Origin: Moheibacter lacus
GTDB lineage: Bacteria; Bacteroidota; Bacteroidia; Flavobacteriales; Weeksellaceae
DNA: 64,000 nt
Direction: 5' to 3'
Assembly (NCBI RefSeq): GCF_014042165.1
Contig: NZ_JACDZE010000003.1
Coordinates: 175,031-239,030 of the forward strand
Of this stretch, positions 34,659 through 42,831 are shown piece by piece. The stretch's first letter is position 1. Each line of letters opens with the position of its first letter. Both the position numbers and the translations under genes were made by a program. Under the pieces are notes generated by a model, which had not been told where the DNA came from, made no database searches, and saw nothing but the letters and a program-made list of their open reading frames with translations.

Positions 34659-36026
34659 ATGAAAAAAATCGGCGTCCATATCAAGTATTTGATTTTCATT
34701 ATTTTGGGAATTACGATGATGTTTTTGGCGATGTATGTTGTCGAACATAGTGAATTACCTGGATGGTCAAAGATGTGGAATACATTGGGTTGGACGAGTT
34801 TTTATACAGTTCCGCTTTATTTGGTGAACAGTTACATATATGCTTTGATCGAAGAAAATATTAAGGGTGAATCTTGGGAAAAATACGCAATTCGATTTCT
34901 ATTAGGTATTTTCTTAAGTTGTTTGGTCAGTATTTTAATTGGTGGAATTCTTTTTGTGTTGAATTTGATGTGGGATGGTCAATCCTATCAGGGAGCCATA
35001 AATTGGTTGTTTTCTAAAGAATCACTACGAAATGTCCGACAGATTTTATGGATTTCCGGAACCATTGCTTGTATTTTATATACCATCAATTTTATTTTTC
35101 GAATTCAAAACAACAAATTAAAAGAGCAAAAACAAAAGGTCGTTCAGATTTCTACCGAACATGAATCGCTCAAATCTCAAATTGGTCCTCATTTTTTATT
35201 CAATTCGCTAAATGTTTTAAATGGTTTGATCGATGAAAATCCCGATAAAGCACAAGAATTTGTAAGCGAACTTTCATCTGTTTATCGGTATGTTTTGGAA
35301 CAGAAAGACAAATCTTTGGTTTCGCTAAGAGAAGAAATCGAATTCAGTAAAACCTATATGAATTTGGTACAAAAAAGATTTGAAGACGGATTGGAATTTG
35401 AAATCGAAGAAAACATTCCGCAAGAATTTCAAATCATTCCGCTTTCGCTTCAGATTTTATTGGAAAACTGCATCAAACACAATCGGATTTCTTCCATAGA
35501 ACCATTAAAAGTAAAAGTATATATAGATGATAAAAAATTGGTGATTAAAAATAATTTACAAATTAAAAAACAGTTAAATGAAAGTACCGGAAAGGGACTT
35601 CAGAACATCATCCATCGTTTCAAATCATTTACTAAACGCGAAGTAGAAATTAACCAAACAGAAACGGAATTTATCGTCAAACTCCCATTATTAACCGAAA
35701 AAAATATCGTGATGGAAATCAATCAAAAATTCACCGAAGAAGAATACAAATCTGCCAAAAAAAGAGTAGAAGATCTGCAAGGATTTTATTGGAATTTAGC
35801 CAGTTACATAATCGTCAATTTATTTTTCACCTTTCTTGACATGCGGGATGGAGATTACGATTGGGCTTTCTGGCCGTTGATGGGTTGGGGAATAGGAATA
35901 GCTTTTCACGCCATCGAAACCTTTGGGTTTTTCAATTCCGCCGGGTGGAAAGACCAAATGGTGAGAAAAGAATTGGAAAGACGTCAACGTGAAAAAGAAG
36001 AATTTCATTCAAAATTTAAATCATAA
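34659..36026 (+). CDS. LytS-type histidine kinase with C-terminal 2TM domain
   Basis: 455 residues from ATG 34659 (the upstream TTG adds two residues). About four N-terminal helices (12-32, 44-64, 78-105, 125-147) precede a coiled region and a His_kinase domain (LKSQIGPHFLFNSLNVLNGLID). The ATP-binding box is short (LEEN-like LLENCIKHN, GKGLQNIIHR). The last 100 residues (EEYKSAKKRVEDLQGFYWNL, FLDMRDGDYDWAFWPLMGWG) are a 2TM domain (PF13239), repeated as two separate genes downstream. Pairs with the LytTR regulator at 36700. Confidence 0.92.
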   Translation: MKKIGVHIKYLIFIILGITMMFLAMYVVEHSELPGWSKMWNTLGWTSFYTVPLYLVNSYIYALIEENIKGESWEKYAIRFLLGIFLSCLVSILIGGILFVLNLMWDGQSYQGAINWLFSKESLRNVRQILWISGTIACILYTINFIFRIQNNKLKEQKQKVVQISTEHESLKSQIGPHFLFNSLNVLNGLIDENPDKAQEFVSELSSVYRYVLEQKDKSLVSLREEIEFSKTYMNLVQKRFEDGLEFEIEENIPQEFQIIPLSLQILLENCIKHNRISSIEPLKVKVYIDDKKLVIKNNLQIKKQLNESTGKGLQNIIHRFKSFTKREVEINQTETEFIVKLPLLTEKNIVMEINQKFTEEEYKSAKKRVEDLQGFYWNLASYIIVNLFFTFLDMRDGDYDWAFWPLMGWGIGIAFHAIETFGFFNSAGWKDQMVRKELERRQREKEEFHSKFKS

Positions 36027-36030
36027 AATT

Positions 36031-36300
36031 ATGGAAAATCGAAATTATAGTCAACAAGAATACGAATCGGCAAAAAAATCGGTTCAAGAAATTCACAACT
36101 TTTATTTGATCGTTTTTGTGTATGTCGTGATGATGTTTTATCTGCATTGGTTAGATTTAAGAGATGGAAGTTATGATTGGGCTTATTGGGTTGCAATTGG
36201 ATTTACTGCGAGTTTAATTTGGTTTGCTGTGGAAATGTTGCCTTTCCGATGGAAGGAAAAATTGATTCAGAAAGAATTAAAAAAACAGTTAAAAAAATAG
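36031..36300 (+). CDS. Stand-alone 2TM domain protein
   Basis: 89 residues from ATG 36031. SQQEYESAKKSVQEIHNFY, then two helices separated by LRDGSYDWAYW. It is the same domain as the kinase C-terminus, 4 bases after the kinase stop. Likely modulates or dimerises with the kinase. Confidence 0.85.
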   Translation: MENRNYSQQEYESAKKSVQEIHNFYLIVFVYVVMMFYLHWLDLRDGSYDWAYWVAIGFTASLIWFAVEMLPFRWKEKLIQKELKKQLKK

Positions 36301-36305
36301 AAAAA

Positions 36306-36602
36306 ATGAACACAAAAGAAAGCTATACAACAGAAGAATATCAAAACGCCAAAAGGGCTGTGGAAGATAGATTGGGCTTTTATATCCATTTGACTTGTTA
36401 TGTGCTGGTCAATTCGTTTTTTGTATTTCTCAATATAAAAAACGGCGGGTATTTTTGGGCGATTTATCCGATTGCCGGTTGGGGAATTGGTTTGGTTTTT
36501 CATGGTTTGAGTGTTTTTAGCTTTTTTAACAATAACAATTGGAAACAGCGTCAAATCCATAAAGAAATTGAAAAACAAAGAAAATTAGACCATTGGAAAT
36601 GA
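36306..36602 (+). CDS. Second stand-alone 2TM domain protein
   Basis: 98 residues from ATG 36306, 5 bases after the preceding gene. TTEEYQNAKRAVEDRLGFYIHL and IYPIAGWGIGLVFHGLSVF define a third copy of the 2TM domain in this operon. An extended upstream frame overlaps the previous gene and is rejected. Confidence 0.85.
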   Translation: MNTKESYTTEEYQNAKRAVEDRLGFYIHLTCYVLVNSFFVFLNIKNGGYFWAIYPIAGWGIGLVFHGLSVFSFFNNNNWKQRQIHKEIEKQRKLDHWK

Positions 36603-36609
36603 AACCGAC

Positions 36610-36656
36610 ATGATTATTATAATCTTTAAACACACAGCGTAATGATTATTTTAATC
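36610..36656. promoter_or_regulatory. Pair of direct repeats before the LytTR regulator gene
   Basis: ATGATTATTATAATC (36610-36624) and ATGATTATTTTAATC (36642-36656) differ at one base and are 32 bp apart, about three helical turns. Each is also near-palindromic (GATTAT / ATAATC). Candidate operator for the LytTR protein or another regulator. Confidence 0.5.
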
Positions 36657-36699
36657 ATCTTAGGTTGCATGTGTCAAATGAAAAATAAAAAATAAACAC

Positions 36700-37443
36700 A
36701 TGAAAACCATCATCATTGAAGACGAAAAACCGGCAGCGCGCTATTTATTGAAATTACTTCAAGAAGAAGCCATAGAGCCTCTCGCTATGCTAAACAGTGT
36801 GAAAGAAGCAGTTAAATGGTTTGAACAAAATGAAGAGCCAGATTTGATTTTTCTCGACATCCAATTGGGCGACGGAATCAGTTTCGAAATCTTTGAAAAA
36901 GTCCAACCCAAAAGTTCGATTATTTTCACAACTGCTTATGATGATTATGCGCTTAAAGCATTTAAATTCAATAGTATAGACTACTTACTTAAACCGATCA
37001 ATAAGTTAGATTTACGCAAGGCGATTGCTAAATTTAGAGAAAGAAATCAACCGATGGTTTGGGATGCATTTCAATTGCAGTCTTTGCTTTCAAATAATTT
37101 TGAGAACCGTTATAGGGAAAGGTTTTTGATCAAAGTGGGCAGTAATTTAAAAACCTTAAACATAAAAAACATCAGTTGTTTTTATTCCAAAAATAAATCG
37201 ACCTATTTGTTTTCTGATAACCGCGAATATCCAATCGAACAAACATTGGGTGATTTAGAAACACAATTGAACCCAAAAGATTTTTTCCGCATCAGTAGAA
37301 ATGCAATCGTTCATTTAAAATTCATCGAAAACATTTCGACGCATTCCGGCAGCCGTTACCAACTTTTCATCAAAGGAGTGGAAGAGGAGTTGATCGTTTC
37401 CCGTGAACGCGTAAATGATTTTAAAATCTGGCTGGAGAAGTAG
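36700..37443 (+). CDS. LytTR-family response regulator
   Basis: 247 residues. A receiver domain (about 1-120, phospho-acceptor Asp in LIFLDIQLGDG, KP loop LLKPINKLDL) is followed by a LytTR DNA-binding domain (about 140-247; IKNISCFYSKNKSTYLF, FRISRNAIVHLKFIENI). Cognate partner of the LytS-type kinase upstream. It controls unknown genes, perhaps including itself via the repeats before it. Confidence 0.93.
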   Translation: MKTIIIEDEKPAARYLLKLLQEEAIEPLAMLNSVKEAVKWFEQNEEPDLIFLDIQLGDGISFEIFEKVQPKSSIIFTTAYDDYALKAFKFNSIDYLLKPINKLDLRKAIAKFRERNQPMVWDAFQLQSLLSNNFENRYRERFLIKVGSNLKTLNIKNISCFYSKNKSTYLFSDNREYPIEQTLGDLETQLNPKDFFRISRNAIVHLKFIENISTHSGSRYQLFIKGVEEELIVSRERVNDFKIWLEK

Positions 37444-37450
37444 GGTTGGA

Positions 37451-37473
37451 GAGTGGTAGAGTGGTAGAGTAGG
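37451..37473. repeat. Short GAGTGGTA tandem repeat
   Basis: Two exact copies of GAGTGGTA and a partial third (GAGTAGGC) sit between the converging LytTR and defence genes. Such repeats are common between flavobacterial genes. Confidence 0.45.
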
Positions 37474-38040
37474 CTAATTATCAGCTGAATCATCAAATTT
37501 TAGAAGAACAGCCTTAATATTATCGTCATTTATTTTCATGTGTTCAATTTCATTTATTAAATCAGGACGAGATGAAGTCGCCTCTAAAAGTTGGTTTCTT
37601 CTATTGTTAAACATTCCCAAGTTGTATGTTTCTAAATCACTTCCAATAAGCAGGTCGTGAGCATTTATAGCACCGTCTTTCATATTTATAGAAAAAGTTC
37701 TTATCCATTTTATTTTACCGAAGTGCAAAATTTCCATTAATTGATTACCATGATTTCGATAGATTCTTGTTTTATCATTAAAATCTTTGAAGGTTAGTTG
37801 AAATACATCTTTTGCGGGTATGACTCTTGACTTTTTTTCTTTCTCGTCTAAAAGAACCATGGTTTGAAAAAAACTTGTTTCCATTATGAGCATTTTATCA
37901 AAAATATTAGTTTTAACTCTCATTTTTGATTCAATTGTGTCATTCTCTAACGTAATAATTTGAGCATTTACACTTTTTTGAGCGGACAAATTAATGTTAG
38001 TGAATAATAGGCATAAAAGTAATAGTTTTATAATTGACAT
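37474..38040 (-). CDS. Exported hypothetical protein at the end of the TIR-patatin operon
   Basis: 188 residues. Signal peptide MSIIKLLLLCLLFTNINLSAQ, then a beta-rich domain with NAQIITLENDTIESKMRVKTN and VIPAKDVFQLTFKDFNDKTRIYRNHG. No recognised family. It starts 26 bases after the 683-residue gene, so it could share the transcript, but an exported protein does not obviously belong to a cytoplasmic immune operon. Role unknown. Confidence 0.6.
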   Translation of the reverse strand: MSIIKLLLLCLLFTNINLSAQKSVNAQIITLENDTIESKMRVKTNIFDKMLIMETSFFQTMVLLDEKEKKSRVIPAKDVFQLTFKDFNDKTRIYRNHGNQLMEILHFGKIKWIRTFSINMKDGAINAHDLLIGSDLETYNLGMFNNRRNQLLEATSSRPDLINEIEHMKINDDNIKAVLLKFDDSADN

Positions 38041-38066
38041 AATTTTTGATTATTTTGCAAAACTAA

Positions 38067-40118
38067 TTATATTTTTCGTATATCAATTATTTCCACTTTT
38101 CCACCTCGGTCTTTGACTTGTTTGACCATATCTTCGGTTCCGCCTGGACCGTCAGATTTCTGTTTGTCCCAAACTGCGAGTAGCGTCATATTGGATATAC
38201 CGTTGGCCAATGAAAAATACAATTCCCAGAGATTGTTTCGTTGCCAAATTTTATAATCTCTTTTATTTCGCAACCAATGAGGCAGCTCCAAAGTATCTGA
38301 TAAAACGGGATGATCGAGTTCTTCATACAAAGCATCAAAGCGTTTGATCCAATCATTTCCTGCAAAAGCCACAGACTTAATTTTAAAAAGTGGAGCCGGA
38401 ACCGCAAGAAACATACGTGATGTAACGCCCAGATCTTTGCATTGTTCATGAAAAATAATGTCACCACCACAAGCTCCTCCGGTGATACCAATCAATTTTT
38501 TATTGGGTCCCAATTCATTTTGAATTTCAATTATTTTGGCTCTGATAGACTGGGTCACCGCTTTTTCTTTTTCAGGAGGAAATCTCGGGACTTCACGCTC
38601 CTTTTTGTCAATCATATGTCCGGTGAAAAGCAGATAATATTCTGTTTTTTCTTCCTTTCTAGTCAATTCATGGATAGAATCCAGTGCAGCAGCAGTATTT
38701 TCAGGTAGAATTTCCAGTGATTTGAAAATGTTCAATTGTTTCATAACAGATTCTTTGGTCAATTCATCTGCGTCTGAAAAAACAGAATTGTATTTGGTCG
38801 AAACCCTTCCTTGACTTTTTGCAGTGAGATGGATGAGATCTGCTTCCGCCAAATCCAACCAAACATCTTTTTTGCCAATTGATTTGGTTTGTGCACGTGC
38901 GGAATCAATAGAAAACTGAAATGCTGCAAGTAATTTTTCTTTTTCTTTTTTGAACCTAATTAATTTACGTTCAGCTTCTTCCTTTTCATCATATAAATCT
39001 TCCCAAGCATCCGGATGCTTTTCTGCCAAACCTGTTATGATATACAAAAGTTCGACTGCATTATAACCTGAATAATAGTGATTTAGGTTTTGCATAAATC
39101 CTTTTCTGTAGTTTTCATAAGCATTCATCAGATGCGGAGATTGAAGTGCTTTTTTTTGTAAAACATCATTATTGAGGTTTTTCCATTCAAAAATCCATCG
39201 GGATTTGTGGTTTCGGGCAATTAAAGTATAGGCTTCAGCTCGTTGTCGACTGTTGACTTGTTTGTCTTTGATGATGATTTCAGCAGAGATATCGGACTGA
39301 GTCAACAGGGATTTGGCTTCATTTGGATCTGAGTCAAATTTTTTTTCAGCCAGTCTTTGGTAAATGGTCGATAATCGATCATGTGCATATAAATCCTTTT
39401 TATTTTTTCGACTTGAAATGACTTTACGCATGATTTCTTTTGCCGAATGGTATTTTTTTAGTCGAAATAATTCTTCCCCAACCAATTTCCATGCAGAAAT
39501 TCGCCATTGAAACTTTTCAACTTCATGTGCTAAAAGAGAAAGTTTCCCTACAAATTTACTATCGGCAGCGACTCTGACTTCATCTACATAATCTTGCGGA
39601 AGTGCAATATAGGATTCGGGCTCTTGTGGCAAAAGATGAGGAAGGACGTTAAAGACCGGACTATCTGTTCGGTTTTCTTGAAGTGTTTCAGATATACTGC
39701 GCACCAATTCGTCAATTTTTGCTGCCGGATTGACTCGATCATACAGTAAATAGCGGTATCCCATGATATCAAAAGGCGTTTGGTCAAGTCCGGGAGATTT
39801 GATCAAAATGGTAAATTTATTCCGTAAAGCATGGCGGATACCCAATTCGTAAAACACATTGGGATTATAAATCGTGATGTCGGCAATGACGATGTCCGCT
39901 ATCAACAATTCAGAAAACATATCTTCACGTATGTCTCCGGCATTGAAAATTTTCCCGGTTGTTCCGCCTGATAAACCCAGTTTTTTCATCGCAGGTTTGA
40001 TGAGTTCTTTTTCAACTCTGTCAAAATCAAAATAAACAGTTGTAAAACTGCCGTCTTTTTCTTTTTTGATAACAGGTCTTTTATTTCCAAAAGGTCTTAC
40101 GATAAATACCGAACTCAT
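38067..40118 (-). CDS. Putative immune sensor: TIR/deoxyribosyltransferase-like, TPR-S-like and SLOG-like domains
   Basis: 683 residues, three parts. Residues 1-150 resemble the nucleoside deoxyribosyltransferase / TIR-like fold (ADIVIADITIYNPNVFYELG, Glu91 at the usual catalytic place). Residues about 165-430 are all-helical with TPR-like pairs, resembling the TPR-S (TRAFs-binding-like) region of prokaryotic conflict proteins and of ASK-type kinases. Residues about 495-683 begin TGHMIDKKEREVPRFP and carry TGGACGGDIIFHEQC, a Rossmann/SLOG-like nucleotide-binding pattern. It begins 3 bases after the patatin stop. Likely a sensor and NAD-consuming effector in one chain. Domain names are from pattern memory. 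Confidence 0.7.
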   Translation of the reverse strand: MSSVFIVRPFGNKRPVIKKEKDGSFTTVYFDFDRVEKELIKPAMKKLGLSGGTTGKIFNAGDIREDMFSELLIADIVIADITIYNPNVFYELGIRHALRNKFTILIKSPGLDQTPFDIMGYRYLLYDRVNPAAKIDELVRSISETLQENRTDSPVFNVLPHLLPQEPESYIALPQDYVDEVRVAADSKFVGKLSLLAHEVEKFQWRISAWKLVGEELFRLKKYHSAKEIMRKVISSRKNKKDLYAHDRLSTIYQRLAEKKFDSDPNEAKSLLTQSDISAEIIIKDKQVNSRQRAEAYTLIARNHKSRWIFEWKNLNNDVLQKKALQSPHLMNAYENYRKGFMQNLNHYYSGYNAVELLYIITGLAEKHPDAWEDLYDEKEEAERKLIRFKKEKEKLLAAFQFSIDSARAQTKSIGKKDVWLDLAEADLIHLTAKSQGRVSTKYNSVFSDADELTKESVMKQLNIFKSLEILPENTAAALDSIHELTRKEEKTEYYLLFTGHMIDKKEREVPRFPPEKEKAVTQSIRAKIIEIQNELGPNKKLIGITGGACGGDIIFHEQCKDLGVTSRMFLAVPAPLFKIKSVAFAGNDWIKRFDALYEELDHPVLSDTLELPHWLRNKRDYKIWQRNNLWELYFSLANGISNMTLLAVWDKQKSDGPGGTEDMVKQVKDRGGKVEIIDIRKI

Positions 40119-40121
40119 ATT

Positions 40122-41285
40122 TTATTTTAAAAAATGTTTAAAATGTTGATTTACATTTACTTGCTGTTCTCCTATTCGTTTTCCAACTTCACGGAGTTTG
40201 GATATGTATTTGGTCGAATCCATCTTTCGTACATGTTCAGATTTGATATGATTGAGTCCCATTTCGTTTAAAGACTCCTGACTCAAATCAGCATTGTATC
40301 GGATATAAGAAAAATGTCTACCTGCATCGTTGTCTAGACTATCGAGCGTTCCATCTTCTTTCATCGGAATCATTTCGTCCAATTCTCTATCGATTTTTGC
40401 ACCAAATACACATCTTCCAACGGTTCTACAATTGATGTCTTGGTCCACTTGCATGGCATACATCAGGTTATTGGCGATATTGACCGCAGTATTGGCTAAG
40501 TTATCATAAGCTTTTGGTGTCACTGCAGAACCTGTACCGACGGAAAGAATCATCAATTTTTTTTCTCCTGTTTCCCATTCCAGTCCATAGGCTTTTTGGG
40601 TCGCCATTCGGTACATCAAAAAAGCAGGATTATTGTACGGCGTTACACCTCCGTCCACAAAAACAAAAGTTTTTTTTGGATCATCCGGATCCCATTGCAG
40701 AATTTCAGGAGGGAAAAATGTAGGAGCAGCCGTACTGGCTCTGACCAATTTGTACAATGGAATTTTCAGATTACAATCCATCCGGTTTCGGGCATTGTAT
40801 TTGGCCCAAGGATTATTGGAAATCGGCCAAGGCGAATCTGTGCTTAAATTCATGGTGACGATTAACAATAAGGTTTTAAACCGTTCCGATTCCAAATCGA
40901 TATCGCCTCCTCCAAAGGTTTTTCTCAATTCTTTTTCCAGTGGAGATTTGTTATAGGAATGCCAGAATTGGTTCAAAATAAAAGCTTTATCAAACATGGC
41001 CTTTCCTTTTTTCTTGTAGAAATCCAATAAGGTTTCGACTTTCATCCCAAGTGAAAGTCCGGCAGCAATGATGGCTCCGGTACTGGTCCCGCCGAGATAA
41101 TCAAAATAATCACCCAGACAGAAATCCTCTCCTTTTTTTAAAGATTTTCTTAATTGGGTTTCGATTTCCAACAGGATTTCAAGTGTCAGAACACCACGAA
41201 TTCCGCCGCCGTCGAGTGCGAGGATTTTTCTCGGTTGATCATTTGGTAGGAATCGTTCGTTGTTAGGTGTTGTATATTTTTTCAT
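40122..41285 (-). CDS. Patatin-like phospholipase (CapV-like)
   Basis: 387 residues. The Ser/Asp catalytic dyad is Ser68 in GGTSTG and Asp211 in VDGGV; the oxyanion-hole motif DGGGIRG is at 25-31. Patatin-like enzymes in CBASS (CapV) degrade membrane phospholipids after activation by a cyclic nucleotide. No signal peptide. It lies between a TIR-domain gene (22 bases) and the TPR-S/SLOG gene (3 bases). I see no cyclase here, so the trigger must come from the partner proteins or another locus. Confidence 0.85.
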   Translation of the reverse strand: MKKYTTPNNERFLPNDQPRKILALDGGGIRGVLTLEILLEIETQLRKSLKKGEDFCLGDYFDYLGGTSTGAIIAAGLSLGMKVETLLDFYKKKGKAMFDKAFILNQFWHSYNKSPLEKELRKTFGGGDIDLESERFKTLLLIVTMNLSTDSPWPISNNPWAKYNARNRMDCNLKIPLYKLVRASTAAPTFFPPEILQWDPDDPKKTFVFVDGGVTPYNNPAFLMYRMATQKAYGLEWETGEKKLMILSVGTGSAVTPKAYDNLANTAVNIANNLMYAMQVDQDINCRTVGRCVFGAKIDRELDEMIPMKEDGTLDSLDNDAGRHFSYIRYNADLSQESLNEMGLNHIKSEHVRKMDSTKYISKLREVGKRIGEQQVNVNQHFKHFLK

Positions 41286-41307
41286 GTTGATTCAATTGAT
41301 TCAAATT

Positions 41308-42507
41308 TTATTTCTCCAAAATCCCACCATCTACCAAATCGAGATAAATCCGCTGAAAAACTTCTTGTAAACTATCTTGGAAATTGATATTGACCAAACC
41401 ATTTAGATCAGAAGGAAGTTCAGTATTTCGTTGTTTTAAGATTCGAACTTTATTTCGACCAAATCGACCGCAAAACCAACCCAGTTCAAAAAGTACATTG
41501 GGGCGACCTTGGAAATATTGTTTTCCGTTGTTTTCTACCGCATCGTCCGGAGTCACGATCACAAAAGCAAAAGCACAATCTTTGGCATAATGTTCAAACT
41601 TTTCTATGATCGTATTTCCATTGTCCGATTTTTTGGTCAAAATGACAGGGTCGAGATGAAAGGTGTCCCGAAGCATGGTTTCCAATTCGTTTAAAATCAT
41701 GTGGTTATGTCCATGGACGATAAATACTTTTTTATCATGAGGTTGCATGAATTGGATTTTTTTTCTTTTTTCCTCGAGTCTTTCGGCTTTGATTTCCAAT
41801 TGACGTGCAAACAGATTGATCTTTTTTGTGAACATCATTCCCAGGTTCATGTAATCCTGTTCAAAATGAATGGAATTTACTTTTTTAAATCCTTCAGCTA
41901 TTTGGATAAAGACTTGATGTTCGTCTACAAATTTGTTTTCAGATTTGGCTATTTCGGTTTCAATCAGCAGTTTATTTCCATCCAACATCAAATCGAAATA
42001 ATAAAAATAATTTTGCAAAATCGGCAGCATATAGTTGAAATTGGGATTGGTTTTAAAGCTTGGATGAAGGGATTTAAAAGCATCAAGCGCTTTGTCGCAA
42101 ATTTCTTCCGCTTGATGTAAACTTTCCAATGCTTTTTGAAACCTTTCTTCATTGAATAAGGAAATTGATTTTACAAAATGAACCGTTACATCGATTTGTT
42201 TGAACATGATTTTATAAGGAAGAAATTCGGTAGGAGTAAGATTGGCTTCGAGAAATCGTATGGCATTTTTGGCATTGATTAAGGAATGTTCTGCCAAATT
42301 TACATCTAGGGTGTTGAGCGTTTGAAGGCTTTGGTTGTATTCCCAGTTCAATTGTTCAACGGCTTGGTTCATGGGATTTTGAGCGCTGTTTTGGTTCCAA
42401 TTTTGGTTCTGATTCCAATTTTGGTTTGGATTCTGGTTTTGAATTTGTTGATTATAAGAATTGTTAAACGCTTCTTTGAAGGATTTGAATAGTTCGTTGA
42501 ATTCCAT
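41308..42507 (-). CDS. TIR-domain protein (CAP12/PCTIR-like) with Asn/Gln-rich N-terminus
   Basis: 399 residues. Residues about 20-48 are an Asn/Gln-rich tandem repeat (NQN-W units). Residues about 50-250 are helical. Residues 260-395 are a PF10137-type TIR: KKVFIVHGHNHM, FVIVTPDDAV, GRPNVLFELGWFCG (probable catalytic Glu341) and DLNGLVNINF. Domains of this type in CBASS and Pycsar effectors hydrolyse NAD when activated, killing the cell. First gene of the operon. Confidence 0.82.
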   Translation of the reverse strand: MEFNELFKSFKEAFNNSYNQQIQNQNPNQNWNQNQNWNQNSAQNPMNQAVEQLNWEYNQSLQTLNTLDVNLAEHSLINAKNAIRFLEANLTPTEFLPYKIMFKQIDVTVHFVKSISLFNEERFQKALESLHQAEEICDKALDAFKSLHPSFKTNPNFNYMLPILQNYFYYFDLMLDGNKLLIETEIAKSENKFVDEHQVFIQIAEGFKKVNSIHFEQDYMNLGMMFTKKINLFARQLEIKAERLEEKRKKIQFMQPHDKKVFIVHGHNHMILNELETMLRDTFHLDPVILTKKSDNGNTIIEKFEHYAKDCAFAFVIVTPDDAVENNGKQYFQGRPNVLFELGWFCGRFGRNKVRILKQRNTELPSDLNGLVNINFQDSLQEVFQRIYLDLVDGGILEK

Positions 42508-42701
42508 TTTAGTAGATTTAGATTTATAGCTAAATCAACATAAAATAACATGAATCTTTAGTGTGAAAAACCGAATTTCTTCGTTAAAAATACTCGCCGT
42601 AACTAGGTTATGTCTGCGTTTTTTTCCTTGAAATTCAATTTTTTATATCAAAAATATTCTACGCCATTTTATATCAACTTAGCTATAAATATACTAAAAA
42701 T
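42506..42701. repeat. Inverted repeat spanning the start and leader of the TIR operon
   Basis: TTAGCTATAAAT at 42679-42690 is the perfect complement of ATTTATAGCTAA at 42522-42533. Flanking bases also match with transitions and gaps out to ATTTTAGTA and TACTAAAAAT. The shape (about 196 bp) suggests a small MITE-like element or a very large operator. The stretch 42508-42831 otherwise has only the promoter at 42649-42677 and a terminator. Confidence 0.5.
42649..42677 (-). promoter_or_regulatory. Promoter of the TIR-patatin operon
   Basis: On the minus strand TTG (42675-42677), 18-base spacer, TATTTTTG (42649-42656). It would give a leader of about 135 bases. Confidence 0.55.
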
Positions 42702-42780
42702 CAATTTTTAGAAGGACTAAATATTGATTTTAAAATGAAAGGGCAATATTTAAGACCAATTTTCCCGAAGAATAAAAGAA

Positions 42781-42808
42781 AACCCTGAATTCATCAAAAT
42801 TCAGGGTT
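42781..42808 (-). terminator. Terminator of the DinB-YdeI transcription unit
   Basis: AACCCTGAATT and AATTCAGGGTT form an 11-bp perfect stem with a CATCAA loop; the minus-strand tail is TTTTCTTTTATTC. Confidence 0.85.
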
Positions 42809-42831
42809 GGATTTATCTTAATTTACGATGC

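Noticed and set aside
35989..36030. Upstream extension of the first stand-alone 2TM gene
   Set aside because: It overlaps the kinase end, and the domain begins at ATG 36031.
38442..38708. Short frames opposite the TIR/TPR-S/SLOG gene
   Set aside because: Shadows of the coding gene with no conserved features.
40122..42507. CBASS operon with a CD-NTase
   Set aside because: No cyclase-type active site (GS...DxD) is visible in any gene within about 10 kb, so I do not call this CBASS although patatin and TIR domains fit.
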